The notes below the pieces were generated by a model. It searched no databases, was not told the DNA's origin, and was given only the letters and a program-made list of their open reading frames with translations. Below are positions 55,801 to 64,000 of a stretch of 64,000 nt of DNA, piece by piece. Where the stretch lies: contig NC_090707.1 of the NCBI RefSeq assembly GCF_040954835.1, forward strand, positions 23,020,570 through 23,084,569, read 5' to 3'. Origin of the DNA: Lepisosteus oculatus. Taxonomy: Eukaryota; Chordata; Actinopteri; Semionotiformes; Lepisosteidae. Position 1 is the stretch's first letter, and every line of letters begins with the position of its first letter. Position numbers and translations under genes: made by a program.

Positions 55801-58800
55801 GATTCAATTATACAGATTTTTATAAGACAGCACACTATAACAAAACAATTCTGTATCAGATGGAGCACCAGTGCTATAACACTGACACTTTGTTCTAAGC
55901 ACAGAACAATAAGATTCCCTAATAAAATGTGCTCAAGGACACATGGCTGTCAGTTCATGAAAAATATTTACCTTTTGTTTTTAGCTACGGTAGTTCATGT
56001 ATGTATTAAATTAATATTGCAAAATAATTTGCAGGAAGTTTAACTTTTGTCTTACTGGAGTACAGCTGTGTCATACACTGTTGTCTTTTGAAAAACTAGC
56101 AATATAGTTCAATATGCAAGTGAAATATTACACAGCATAATTCTTATTCTGTTTTTCATCATTTAGAAACACGTTTCTGATAAAATCTTGTTATGGGTCA
56201 GTATGTTATGGGTCACATTGCATTCAGGTACGAAAGGTTAAATAATCAATACCAGGTATTTTCACCAGTAAGGGAATATTGCATGGAAATAGTGTGGCAT
56301 AGGCTGCATAGCAAGTCTAAGGTGCACCAGAGGGACATTCCTCCACTTTTTAAAATTACTAACACAGCAATGCTATCTAACCTTGATGGACAGTGGCATA
56401 TGCATCTGAGCTACTAATCCCATAACTGTCCAAATGGGTTAAGATCCATTGAAACAGAATACCAGCATATAACCATTTTATATCAAAAAGTCTTCGGTAA
56501 TCCTTGTCAGGTGGGGATAGGCAATATCATATTGAAATATTGATTTACAGTATTACCATGACTTGGGTGTTACCACATAAATGTCAGAAAATTACCAAGA
56601 AAACGAGTGCCTTATAATTTCCACCAACAACAGAAAAAAGTCCCTCAGACAACTACACTACCCATCCACCAAACATTGGACTCTTACAGACAAAATGGAT
56701 ATACTGTATTTGCCAGTATCTAAGGTATTATCTAGGTGTGCAAATGGGAGTCTTGCAAACCAGTGCTATTAATTAGGTAAGGGGTGTCTGCATTAGATAT
56801 CAAAACTTCTGCACCATCTCTTGACTGTAATCAGGTACAAATGTGTCCAATGTATCTAATTGTGTTAGCAGCTGTAAATATCCATCTGCTTAAGTTCACT
56901 GCTCTGTAATATCAAGCTGATATTTTTTCCTGCTTACATCCCTTCACACACATTCGCTTTAACGTATTCTTTATGTGTGCCCACTGTTTTTTTCACACTC
57001 TATGGGCAAAAAGGCTTTTTGTACTTACATCCCAAAGCTCTGGAACAAAACCCAACTTCCAAAATAAATCGGGGACCAAGTCTTTCCTGAAACGTTACTA
57101 GTTAGAAAGGTTTTCTCTTCTAGGCTTGCTTTGTTTTGTTTTCATATGCAGTTTTGTACCTACAACTAAATTACAGTATAAACTACTAATAGTTCAATTC
57201 TACTTTTATCAAAATATGTCTCGTGCACGTGTAAAACATTGTAAAACACTTTGATATAATTGTTTTTAGAGGCAGAATGTAAAATAGATTTTATTATTAC
57301 TGCTCCCTCCAGGATTGCCATTTCGAACAGACCAGGTCTTAGTCAATCATGGGTGTTTTCAATCAGATGAAAATACACACAAAAAATAAATATATTTCTG
57401 TTTATATAAAATATTGCATTTATATAAAATATAAATATAACAGTTGAACAGTTTTCGGTCAGTCATCGCTTGCCAAGTATGTCTTATCCAAACCTTATTT
57501 AAGCATGGTATCTGAAAATACCTACATTGTCTCTGAATAGTTTATATATGACATCAGTTGCCTTTTTGTTTATTATAGACATTGAAGTGCAATGCCTACA
57601 GATCAGTCTGCAATGAAACACCAGCAGTTGGTTTCCTTTTCAGTTAGTTATCATTAGTCTGCCTAGGTGAGTGCTTGCTTAAAATTAACACACTCTTACT
57701 CTTAATACTGCAGGCACACAATAAAAGGAAGAGCGGGAAGGTTAGGCATTAATCTTTATTTTGCCTCTTCATAGACAGAAATACCATTAAAGTTGAGAAA
57801 ATGTGAAATTCTAGGTTGGTGAGGATTTTAGATGGTGTAGAACACAGGATAATTTTATTGCAAAACTGAAAAATATAATAGGCTGAATGTAATTCAAATG
57901 CCAGTTTTTTTACTGGATCAAAGGAAGAAACTACAGAAAATAGATAATAGTGTCCATTAGGACTTGCAATGTTATCTTTCTCAAGGCCAGTTTGTATAGA
58001 AACGTATCAGGCCACAGTTATGACAGAACCTTTTGAACCATGGTGATTATTCATAACGTTGTATAAACTTCAATGTTTAATTTAGCGATTAAACAGCCCT
58101 ACGGTAGTAAACAGAAATATTACTAGAAATTATTATTTCCTATAATAAGTATTATATCTATAAAATGTTATATATATTAAATACATCTATATTTGCAAAA
58201 GCTTCACAATCAATGGAACCCATTATTCCATTTGGCAAAGTGACTACAGTAGGGAAAACCCAGGGCTAACCAGTGACGCCCAATCTTTAGGAATATATAG
58301 AGCAACGCCAACTTGCCCAGGGCTATGGAAGTATTCGATTACTATACCACCAATGGAGGGACTAGTTTTAATATTAATTAGTCTGTGAATTTTCACACAA
58401 TCAATGGCACAGTGTGATTCACAAATCCCAAATCAATCCACAATGTCAAGCTTCCCTTTAGAGGGTAAACTATTTTAAGTACTGTATCACATTGTAAGTA
58501 CAGTAGATTTATTTCCACCATACAGACTTTCAGTAAGACAAATGACATTGCTTTTAACATGGAATAATATAACATTTCTCGCCATTATGTATTGAAAAAA
58601 TGTAAATGTAGCTTTACCCAAAGATAGCCATAAATATGTTACTTTCAAAAAATAAAAACACTACAACCAAAAAAAGTTGAATCAAATTTATCTGATTTAT
58701 AAAGAAACCTCAAAACATTGATTATAATTCTACAACTTACAAGCATTCTTTGACAGAACAAAGTCAAACATTTTAAAGATAATATCAACAAACACTCAAA

Positions 58801-59630
58801 AGGATGACATTACTGATTTGTAAACATTTTTTGGTCAGTAGGTCTTTTATTTCTTATGGTTTTAAACTGCTGCTTTTTCCACTGTTTCCAGAGATCATCA
58901 GACCTTTTATTTTATTTTATTGATTTTTAAATCAACGAAATCCAAATGGAATTTCTCAAAAGGCAACGCTTTAAGACTGATGAAAAGTCCCAGGGGATTA
59001 CTGTATAGGGCCTAAAAAGTTCTGAACATCATAAAAGCACTTTTATCATTGCAGGAGCATAAACATTGTCTTGTTTGTAAGGAATTTTAAAAATAATGTC
59101 TTTTAGACCAAGGTAAACAGTTGTTCAATATCCACCGTATAACTACCTTATGATATAGAATTTCATCTGTAATGATTCTATATCTCTGAACTCAATTGAG
59201 GAGGACTGAAATTGAATTCTGAAAAAATAAAATCAACTTTATTTTCTACTAAATCATTCTATTAAAATGTTCTGTACTTTTTAAAGGAAAAAGGTTCTGA
59301 TAGCCATAATAAATTGTCTGTCACATGTGCACCACAAATGCCCAGACTCACTAAAAATATTTTTAAAAACTTACGAGTTGGTAAGCCAGTGCAACCCATG
59401 TGTGTCCGAATAGATTCCAAAAGGTCATAGTCTTCAAAATCAAGAACAAACTCTTCAAAGTCTTCAAAACTGTCTAGGCTGAAGCAGCCCAACTCTTTCT
59501 CTTCTTTTTCCTCATCTTCATCTCTATTCTCAGCTACAAGGTTCTCTTGTTCTTCATTAATCACCATCATCTTGTCATCCCGCACTTTCACAGAGGCACC
59601 TTCAGGCTGAGAGCAAGGACCATCCGGCAT
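27504..59630 (-). CDS. slc4a3: Anion exchange protein 3 (AE3), Na+-independent Cl-/HCO3- exchanger, 18 coding exons
   Basis: AE3 swaps chloride for bicarbonate across the plasma membrane and lowers intracellular pH in heart and neurons. Coding exons (high to low coordinate) all join in frame: 59630-59375, 53403-53261, 51293-51113, 49596-49461, 45620-45386, 44703-44604, 41179-40995, 40562-40340, 39613-39401, 37166-37018, 36224-36030, 35375-35163, 34883-34794, 32606-32440, 31511-31258, 30764-30595, 29168-28995 and 27581-27504. They total 3162 bases (1053 residues plus stop); human cardiac AE3 is about 1034. Residues 1-85 are an acidic N-terminus, about 86-500 the cytoplasmic domain ([20 protein letters not shown]), and about 520-1010 the membrane domain with [10 protein letters not shown], which holds the transport glutamate. 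AE3 rather than AE2 is shown by [19 protein letters not shown] and the end [16 protein letters not shown]. One splice choice (exon 5 donor) is uncertain. Other 5' exons probably lie past the right edge. Confidence 0.95.
28191..28398. mobile_element. Fold-back (inverted) Penelope-like insertion with 13-bp target duplication
   Basis: Two arms of about 75 bases face each other (28231-28307 and 28320-28396) around a short spacer, with few mismatches. The unit is flanked by the 13-bp direct repeat AATCCCTGAATAG at 28178-28190 and 28399-28411. A unique shoulder (TAGTTCAGGTGGGTAGC) lies at the left. Assignment to Penelope-like elements is inference from the sequence CCTGAAGAAGGCTCCACGGC followed by CGAAA. 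Confidence 0.7.
28995..29168 (-). CDS. slc4a3: slc4a3 exon 17 (last membrane helices)
   Basis: 174 bases, acceptor GTGACCTTTAG, donor GCT|GTGGGT (weak at +3 to +5). Encodes [20 protein letters not shown] and [19 protein letters not shown]. Confidence 0.95.
30172..30197. repeat. (AAGGAT)n microsatellite
   Basis: Three to four AAGGAT units next to a T run, in the intron between slc4a3 exons 16 and 17. Confidence 0.7.
30595..30764 (-). CDS. slc4a3: slc4a3 exon 16
   Basis: 170 bases, acceptor TTTCATCTAG, donor AAG|GTATAG. Encodes [20 protein letters not shown] and [13 protein letters not shown]. Confidence 0.96.
31258..31511 (-). CDS. slc4a3: slc4a3 exon 15
   Basis: 254 bases, acceptor TTCTCCGTTTAG, donor G|GTAAGA. 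Encodes [40 protein letters not shown] and [13 protein letters not shown], all near-invariant in AE proteins. Confidence 0.97.
31846..32043 (-). repeat. 5S-derived SINE family, 3' fragment, with (TAA)n tail
   Basis: About 190 bases nearly identical to the 3' part of the 359-849 copy (shared GTGCAGCATCCACCTGGATG), with a (TAA)n microsatellite at 31847-31876. It lies in an intron of slc4a3 on the gene's own strand. It creates a false ORF with an isoleucine run. Confidence 0.75.
32440..32606 (-). CDS. slc4a3: slc4a3 exon 14
   Basis: 167 bases, acceptor CTTGTTACAG, donor AC|GTGAGT. Encodes [19 protein letters not shown] and [20 protein letters not shown] with FMETQITT. Confidence 0.96.
33410..34260 (+). 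pseudogene. Tc1/mariner-type transposase relic
   Basis: Fragments in shifted frames still read [13 protein letters not shown] (33856 on), then [15 protein letters not shown] (34030 on), matching the NGNLTAQRYID and YSPDLNPIENLWD regions of Tc1-family transposases, followed by a degraded C-terminal part. Frameshifts and stops (for example TGA after RLRYK) break it. It lies in the intron between slc4a3 exons 13 and 14, opposite the gene. Confidence 0.65.
34794..34883 (-). CDS. slc4a3: slc4a3 exon 13
   Basis: 90 bases (30 codons), too short to stand out as an ORF. Acceptor TATTTTTAAG, donor CAG|GTAATA. Encodes [20 protein letters not shown] and [10 protein letters not shown]. Confidence 0.95.
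35163..35375 (-). CDS. slc4a3: slc4a3 exon 12 (extracellular loop 3)
   Basis: 213 bases, acceptor TTGATTTCAG, donor AAG|GTATGA. Encodes the third extracellular loop and then [20 protein letters not shown] and [12 protein letters not shown]. The loop has NSQ and NTA but no N-x-S/T glycosylation site. Confidence 0.96.
36030..36224 (-). CDS. slc4a3: slc4a3 exon 11 (transport glutamate)
   Basis: 195 bases (65 codons), acceptor CTGTGTCTCAG, donor AAG|GTAAAT. Encodes [16 protein letters not shown] and [20 protein letters not shown]; the glutamate in TQEIF matches the residue needed for anion exchange in AE1 (human E681). Confidence 0.97.
37018..37166 (-). CDS. slc4a3: slc4a3 exon 10
   Basis: 149 bases, acceptor TTGCCTAG, donor AAG|GTAAGG. 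Encodes [18 protein letters not shown] and [18 protein letters not shown] (membrane helices 2-3, part of the transport core). Confidence 0.96.
38495..38872 (-). repeat. tRNA-headed SINE copy
   Basis: Body signatures in plus orientation are GGACTGGATGCCGGTCCATC and TTTTTGGACTGTGGGAGGAA; the tRNA-like head is at the high-coordinate end (CAAACCACTGCGCCACCATG). It lies in an slc4a3 intron on the gene's strand. Confidence 0.75.
39401..39613 (-). CDS. slc4a3: slc4a3 exon 9 (start of membrane domain)
   Basis: 213 bases, acceptor TTTGTATTTCAG, donor G|GTGAGT. Encodes [19 protein letters not shown], then [20 protein letters not shown], the first membrane helix. Confidence 0.96.
40340..40562 (-). CDS. 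slc4a3: slc4a3 exon 8
   Basis: 223 bases, acceptor CCTTTCACAG, donor G|GTAAGC. Encodes [35 protein letters not shown] and a basic helix [12 protein letters not shown] that ends the cytoplasmic domain. Confidence 0.96.
40995..41179 (-). CDS. slc4a3: slc4a3 exon 7
   Basis: 185 bases, acceptor TTTTGTTGCAG, donor AAG|GTACTC. Encodes [19 protein letters not shown] through [15 protein letters not shown]. Confidence 0.96.
42813..42888. repeat. Perfect 38-bp tandem duplication
   Basis: Two identical 38-base units (42813-42850 and 42851-42888), each starting CATTCATCTTATAAAATAAA and ending GATAATTAAC. It lies between slc4a3 exons 6 and 7. Identity suggests a recent event. Confidence 0.95.
43505..43925 (+). 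pseudogene. CR1-like LINE, 3' end of reverse transcriptase ORF, broken
   Basis: Reads [39 protein letters not shown], then stops; later [19 protein letters not shown] in another frame. These match the C-terminal region of CR1-type retroelements (SYSDRLKKLNLFSLEQRRL type). It lies between slc4a3 exons 6 and 7. Confidence 0.75.
43968..44182 (-). repeat. Dispersed repeat next to the CR1-like fragment
   Basis: GTGCCCCTGGGGTCAAGAGC, AGGATTATTCTGCTGTCCGC and CTCTCCATGAGACACACAG are the signature of a repeat I associate with fish genomes. The higher-GC block stands out from its AT-rich surroundings. The class is not certain. Confidence 0.5.
44604..44703 (-). CDS. slc4a3: slc4a3 exon 6
   Basis: 100 bases, acceptor ACATCAAAG after a T run, donor G|GTAAGC. 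Encodes [15 protein letters not shown], then the conserved [18 protein letters not shown]. Confidence 0.9.
45386..45620 (-). CDS. slc4a3: slc4a3 exon 5
   Basis: 235 bases, acceptor AAATGTTTCAG. Encodes [13 protein letters not shown], then a variable linker with a histidine-rich HHNHNH. Two in-frame donors exist: GAG|GTAAAA at 45386 (chosen, better consensus) and GAG|GTACCC at 45443, which would drop 19 codons. Confidence 0.85.
45845..45968. repeat. Interspersed repeat, left half, interrupted by a LINE
   Basis: GAGAGAGATTTAACTGCAGG and GTAGAAGGCAGCTTATC match the unbroken copy near 50158-50290. The match resumes at 46664 after the LINE. Confidence 0.6.
45972..46655 (-). pseudogene. L2/Rex1-type LINE fragment, reverse transcriptase C-terminal part
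   Basis: On the minus strand a 105-codon frame includes [20 protein letters not shown] and [20 protein letters not shown], then a shifted frame, an internal deletion and the 3' tail TTGATCCCG in plus orientation (GGGATCAATAAAGTAT in sense). The same family sits at 61076-62322. Confidence 0.8.
46664..46775. repeat. Interspersed repeat, right half
   Basis: GTTTGTAAATACTG, GTAACTTGTGTGTTGTATGC and AATAAATATTTGTTTAACC match 50270-50370 of the unbroken copy. Confidence 0.5.
49461..49596 (-). CDS. slc4a3: slc4a3 exon 4
   Basis: 136 bases, acceptor TTTATCCAG, donor AG|GTAAAG. Encodes [20 protein letters not shown] through [12 protein letters not shown], cytoplasmic domain. Confidence 0.95.
49770..50420. 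repeat. Unbroken copy of the interspersed (possibly solo-LTR) repeat
   Basis: Shares GAGAGAGATTTAACTGTAGG, the AGAAGGCAGCTT segment and the AATAAATACTTTAACCCAG end with the split copy at 45845-46775. It has a purine-rich tract at 49920-49975. The AATAAA near its end and its size would fit a solo LTR, but I cannot prove termini; the left edge is approximate. Confidence 0.45.
50985..51013. repeat. Solitary Tc1-like terminal repeat
   Basis: CTGAATACTTTTGCAAGGCA resembles the right end of the element at 23229-24490. No partner end was found nearby. Confidence 0.4.
51113..51293 (-). CDS. slc4a3: slc4a3 exon 3
   Basis: 181 bases, acceptor TGTTGTCAG, donor G|GTGAGG. Encodes [14 protein letters not shown] and the highly conserved [20 protein letters not shown] and [14 protein letters not shown] of the cytoplasmic domain. 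Confidence 0.97.
51543..51900 (-). repeat. tRNA-headed SINE copy
   Basis: Same family as 38495-38872: CATCCATCCATTTTCTAACT at the tail, GGGCACACACAAACACAAAC in the body and CACTGCACCACTGTGCCATC at the head. It lies in the intron just upstream of slc4a3 exon 3. Confidence 0.75.
53261..53403 (-). CDS. slc4a3: slc4a3 exon 2
   Basis: 143 bases, phase 1 in and 0 out, donor GAG|GTGAGA. Encodes [19 protein letters not shown] and a basic lysine run ending DRKPHE, the AE3 signature just before the conserved cytoplasmic domain. The acceptor (TATGTAAG) has a poor pyrimidine tract. Confidence 0.92.
54425..54860 (+). repeat. 5S rRNA-headed SINE (SINE3-like), diverged full-length copy
   Basis: 54437-54515 resembles the internal promoter part of 5S rRNA (GATCTCAGAAGCTAAGT, GGTCCTGGTCGGTACTGGGA, GGGAGAC). 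The downstream body aligns loosely with the reverse of the 359-849 repeat (GAGGTG, ATGGCTGCCG), and ends GATGTTTTGGGATCAAGATG. It lies in slc4a3 intron 1, opposite to the gene. Divergence argues against an active 5S gene. Confidence 0.65.
59375..59630 (-). CDS. slc4a3: slc4a3 alternative first exon (cardiac-type N-terminus)
   Basis: ATG at 59630 with G at -3; an in-frame TAA lies 25 codons upstream (59703-59705). It encodes 85 residues plus one base, very acidic, with a Glu/Asp run and [19 protein letters not shown], then a consensus donor C|GTAAGT. It is joined in phase 1 to the exon starting HRFEDNPG, the same place where mammalian cAE3 joins its unique N-terminus. Naming it cardiac-type is inference from position and size. 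An AT-rich TATA-like stretch lies near 59727-59739 on the minus strand. Confidence 0.8.
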
Positions 59631-60889
59631 TTCTGCTCTGGACAGTCTCTCGATCCTAGCAATGCCCACCTCTGAAGCCGGTGTCAGCAAACAAAAAAGC
59701 CTTTAGATCCCATGTAGGATCCTTTGTTATTTAATTAATGGAAAAAAAAGAAATGGAAGATGATACCATATCCCAAAAGGCTGCTCTTCTGTTGAATGTC
59801 CATGAAAATCAATCCTGTAACTCCAGTACCACAATTGTCCTTTCACTCAGCTTTTTGGATGCCTAATGTACTGTAAAATCTCTGTGCTCAGATCTGATGT
59901 TTTCTATTCCTGCCTAATTTCACTAACTTATTTGAGTGAAAGATGAGACTGTCTCAAAAGAAAGGTTCTTACATAAGTACAAGACAAAAAGAATCACTAA
60001 GGCTCTTTTTTGGTTTCAGCTTAGGTACTTCTGTTTAGGCAAATAATCCATAAAAAGTCTAGACAACTACAACAAACATTGGCTGAAAACAGATCCAGGT
60101 GGGAGAACTGTAGCAAGAGACATCACAATCTGAATGGCAGCTTTCTCTGTAGTTAAGACAGATCATAAATAAAAGTTGCGGCATGCAGTTATGTTTGTAG
60201 CACTGCACAAGAATATTTCTTTCTCTGCTGTCTGGACTAGGCTGTTGCTAAACCAACTGTGACAGTGAAGTCACTTGCTTGAGCTGAATAGGCTGTTGAT
60301 AAAACCAATGTTTTTTTGTTCAGCAGATCTATTGGTTTACTGGACACATCTTTGTCCAGAGGGCTAACAATTATTTCCATGATGTTACTCATAGATCCAT
60401 TTAACCAGCTAATGTATTGAGTTTATAAAGTAAAAGAAGGATTTTGTGTCGGCTACACTGATAGTTTTAAATGTTATTTTTATTTAGCTGGTGTTGTAGA
60501 TGTGGTTTGAGATCTGTGGAGGAAAATCTAAAAAAAAGTTACTTCTAGCATTTCACTGGGTGACACTCTAACTGATTTATTGTGGTGCTAAGTGTATATT
60601 TAAAAACTATATGGAACATGCTTATACATTACCAGGAAATATGTGTATACCATTACTAGAATTCTCATATCAATCTCTATTTTTGTCAGAAATGCTGCAG
60701 ATCAAAATCAAGCTGCAATTTGAGAAATATTAAAATATAAAAAACATATTCAAGAACAAAAGAAGATATTTGTAAACTAGAACTAATTCAGCTCTTTTAG
60801 CTCATTTGATGTTTAGTAGCTAAGAGATTCACATACTCTATCTCCCCCTATCCTTTCTTTCTTGACAGAAGCGATGGTATTGTTCCAAC

Positions 60890-61073
60890 AACATGGATGG
60901 GTAGCTTATCTATGACCTCAAAGCGCTCTGAGTAAAGAAGTGCCTCCTGTTCTTAGTTTTAAATGCGATTCGCCTTAGTTTCCATTTCTGTCCTCTGACT
61001 TGTATATTATTGTATATTCTGAAAACATCCATAGTTAACTTTGTCAGTGACTTTGAGGATTCTGAATAGTTTA
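60890..61073 (-). pseudogene. CR1-like LINE fragment, first piece
   Basis: In reverse complement, AACAGGAGGCACTTCTTTAC, GAAACTAAGGCG and CAGAATCCTCAAAGTCACTG match the CR1-like element at 43505-43925. The fragment stops where the L2/Rex1-type element begins. Confidence 0.6.
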
Positions 61074-61075
61074 AT

Positions 61076-62322
61076 TATGGAGGAGATGCAAGTCGATGGC
61101 TCCATGATCTCGTGGATCACTGACTACCTGACAGGCAGACCACAGTCTTTGAGACTTCTGAACTGTGCGTCTGGACAGGTATCAAGTAACACAGGGGTTC
61201 CTCAGGGGACGGTTCTTCCTCCGTTCCTGTTCACCCTCTATACCTTGGATTTTAAATACAACTCAAAGTCATGCCACCTCAGATGACTCTGCAATTGTGG
61301 GATGTATCAAGGGTGGGCAGGAGGAAGAGTACAGAGGACTGGTCAGCAGCTTTGTGGAGTGGTGTGAGGAGAACCACCTGCAATTGAATGTAGCAAAGAC
61401 TAAGGAGTTGGTGATAGACTTCAGGAGAAAGAGGGTCCAACCTACTCCTGTCTACATCCATGGGAGTGGCGTGGAGATGATGGACTCGTACAAGTACCTG
61501 GGAGTGCACATCGACGATAGACTGGAATGGTCTAAGAACATCGAGGCCATTTACAAGAAGGGTCAGAGCTGACTAATTCTTGAGGAGGCTCAGGTCCTTC
61601 AATGTGTGTAGTAAAATGCTACATCTGTTCTATCAGTCGGTGGTGGTGAGCGCCATTTTCTACGCGGTGGTATGCTGGAGCTCTGGGATTAGAGCAGTGG
61701 ATTCTAACAGGCTGAACAAGCTCATCAGAAGAGCAAGCTCTGTCATTGGGTCTGGCCTGGACCCCCTGGCGGTAGTAGCAGAGAGGAAAATGGTGTCCAA
61801 ACTAGAAGCCATCATGGACAACGTCTCCCATCCCCTCTATGACATGCTTGCAGAAATGAAGAGCACGTTCAGCAATAGAATGATTCATCCACAGTGCGAC
61901 AGGGAGCGCTACAGGAGGTCATTCTTGCCTTCTGCCATAAGACTGTACAACGCATCCACCTTGCGTCTGGGCAGAGGCAACATTGACCTGTTTCTGAACC
62001 GAACAGTAAACTGATACATCTGTTCTTTTTCTTTTCCCAGTTTTAAAACCCTTTTTGTGCAAAATATGTCAGAGACCTGTGCAATACATTTATATTTATT
62101 TATAGTCATATTGTGCAATACGACTTTTTTGTGTATTGTTCTGTTCTGGTTTGTTCTGTTCTTTGTGTGTTCTGGACTGGACCCTTCTACTGATTGTATT
62201 GTATGTATTGTATTATTATTATTGTATCATTCGTTACACTGTGTCTGTGTTGTCTGTGTTAAGCTGCTGTTGCACTGCAATTTCCCTCATGGGATCAATA
62301 AAGTATTTATCTATCTATGCCT
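61076..62322 (+). pseudogene. L2/Rex1-type LINE, 5'-truncated reverse transcriptase, broken
   Basis: Reads ISWITDYLTGRPQSL and SSNTGVPQGTVLPPFLF (RT motif region), a frameshift in the catalytic area, then [39 protein letters not shown], a TGA after KGQS, and [20 protein letters not shown] to the end LFLNRTVN with TGA at 62012-62014. The 3' tail ends GGGATCAATAAAGTATTTA and a short (TATC) run. Several disabling changes show it is dead. Confidence 0.85.
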
Positions 62323-62324
62323 GC

Positions 62325-62720
62325 TTAAAATCTTCTTTGTTTGCGACTTAAACGATTAAGCTCATTGACTCTGGGAATATAGCTAACCACATTTCTCTGA
62401 AATGATTCCAAAGCAGCAATATCTTTTTTGTAATATGGTGACCAAATTTGTGCTCTATTAACACTTACCACTTTTGTCATTCACCTATAAGTTTTTGATC
62501 CATTACAAAATTTTTAATAATAATACATACATTTCTTTGTGACTGTAACTTCAGATATCATCTTTTATTAGAAACATTAAGAAAAGCCTTCTGAAAATCT
62601 AAACATATCATATCAATGTAGAAAATGTTTGTATCCATTTGTTCTGTTGCTTGTCCAAATAACTCCATCAAATTAATTAAGCAAGACCCACATTTTCTAA
62701 ACCTTTGCAGGCAATCTCTG
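62325..62720 (-). pseudogene. CR1-like LINE fragment, second piece
   Basis: AGCAGCAATATCTTTTTTGT and AATATGGTGACCAAATTTG, then AATAACTCCATCAAATTAAT, are reverse-complement words of a CR1-type reverse transcriptase. It continues the fragment at 60890-61073. Confidence 0.5.
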
Positions 62721-64000
62721 TGAATCCTATTTAAATACAGTTAGTTTACGATTTTGTTTTTTACTATAGTGACTTTGTAAGCAGTGCAGAAATCCCAACT
62801 CTCAGGATTGCTGGCTTTTGGGAAGTTGAAATAGACGATTTCATAACAAAATCTTTTAATGTGCCGGTTTTTATGTGCCGGTTTATGAATGAGGAAAAAT
62901 ATTACAAAAGTTGGTGCACGCCATTTGGAAGGCAAAAAAGACTTCAAATAGAATATGATCAGTATAAAATTAGCTATCTCTGTGACTAACAAAAATCCAA
63001 TTTCTCGATCCAGCTAGAGACCGGTTTCTAATTCAGTGAAGCCCAGTGGTCAATGATTTCCATTTTTTAAAAGCAGAAAAGGCCACAGGCAGAGCTGCTG
63101 GGAAAGAAAATCAATCCGTGGACATGTTAATTACATCAGGAAAGAAACCAATTGGGTTACTATCACCTCAGCTAAACCTTTCTCTCCTAGCTTTCATAAA
63201 ATAACAATTCAATAGTTTACTTACAATCCTAACACAAATCTAGCTAATTTCTTTCAGTAAAGGTGGCTTTAAGAAGAAATGTGTGCCTTTGTTGCTGACG
63301 TGTGTGTTAAATACAGTATATTATTGCTGTGCATTGCAAAGAAAAACCTTCTAAATCTCAACTGCATATGCTCTATTTTAGCTAAGAGCTTTGAAAATTG
63401 TCAACATGTTTTGTGATAAATATTCTGGGACATTACATTACAGATATATTTTCTTGTACTGTACATAGCAATTATAGGATGAGCATGAAAAGAAATGTAG
63501 CACTATTTAGGCATGTGTGTTTTTAGAAAAAAAATATGTTTGTATATTGCTTAAATGTTTTTGGTATAACTCTGATTAATGATTAATAAGCAATCATGAT
63601 ACATTCAAGTCATTTTTACTGTTGCTTAAATACAGTACTAAAAACCACTGTGGTGAGAAGGTAAGGCATAGATCATGACATGAAAATATCAAGAAAAATC
63701 AACACATTTTTGTTTGAATGAATTCAAGAAAGTAGGTATGAGTTTGCCAACTTATGGTTAAGTGCTTAGCATTTTGAGTGGCTGTACATGTTTGTACTTC
63801 AATTACATGGACCCTGTCCCCATTGCAAACCACCTCGTTTAAGGATATGTGGTAATATAGGAAACTGTCAAAGAGCAGCCAACAAATTGCATACCTCAAG
63901 TTAAAAATAGGATCTCACAATATACAGTATATAAACAGGTAAGACTTCATTGACCCCTGGGCTTCACTAATAAAAAAAAACAGACTTTTGTTGGAATTCA
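62721..64000. other. Upstream of slc4a3 cardiac-type start, no feature found
   Basis: I looked for brain-type AE3 exons on the minus strand and found none; they should lie further right if present. Confidence 0.5.

Noticed and set aside
61041..62014. Reverse-transcriptase-like frames as a host gene
   Set aside because: Clear LINE remains with frameshift, stop and retroelement 3' tail.

Overview
This is a vertebrate nuclear window, most likely from a ray-finned fish. Genes are split into many short exons with GT-AG introns. Intergenic DNA and introns are AT-rich and hold repeats typical of fish genomes: a 5S rRNA-derived SINE family, tRNA-headed SINEs, CR1/L2-type LINEs, Tc1-like and Harbinger-like transposons and Penelope-like fragments. 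The window carries one slc4a3 gene. Species was not determined; a non-teleost lineage such as gar, bowfin or bichir is a guess from repeat flavour only.

Layout: (1) 1-4291 is intergenic with a SINE tail near the left edge. (2) 4292-6916, minus strand: last two coding exons of an unrecognised 440-residue coiled-coil protein. (3) 6917-17929: intergenic, with Penelope-like fragments and a Harbinger-like MITE. (4) 17930-19839, plus strand: a three-exon gene for a receptor activity-modifying protein (RAMP) with the six-cysteine pattern of RAMP1/RAMP3. (5) 19840-27503: intergenic, with a tRNA-SINE and a Tc1-like transposon relic. (6) 27504-59630, minus strand: a complete reading frame of anion exchanger 3 (slc4a3). 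I joined 18 coding exons whose phases all agree, giving 1053 codons plus stop. Its first exon is an acidic alternative N-terminus that looks like the cardiac-type (cAE3) start; the long brain-type 5' exons would lie beyond the right edge. (7) 59631-64000: sequence upstream of that start, with a LINE inserted into another LINE.

Functionally, slc4a3 encodes an electroneutral Cl-/HCO3- exchanger of the plasma membrane, and the RAMP is a single-pass partner of calcitonin-family class B GPCRs. They lie tail to tail; I see no sign that they act together. In human the SLC4A1/2/3 and RAMP2/3/1 genes lie on the Hox-bearing chromosomes 17, 7 and 2, so the linkage may be ancestral.

I did not find a new molecular system. 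The most notable items are the alternative slc4a3 first exon, a possible extra symmetric exon in the RAMP gene, the unrecognised coiled-coil gene, a fold-back element with a 13-bp target duplication, and two nested retroelement insertions.
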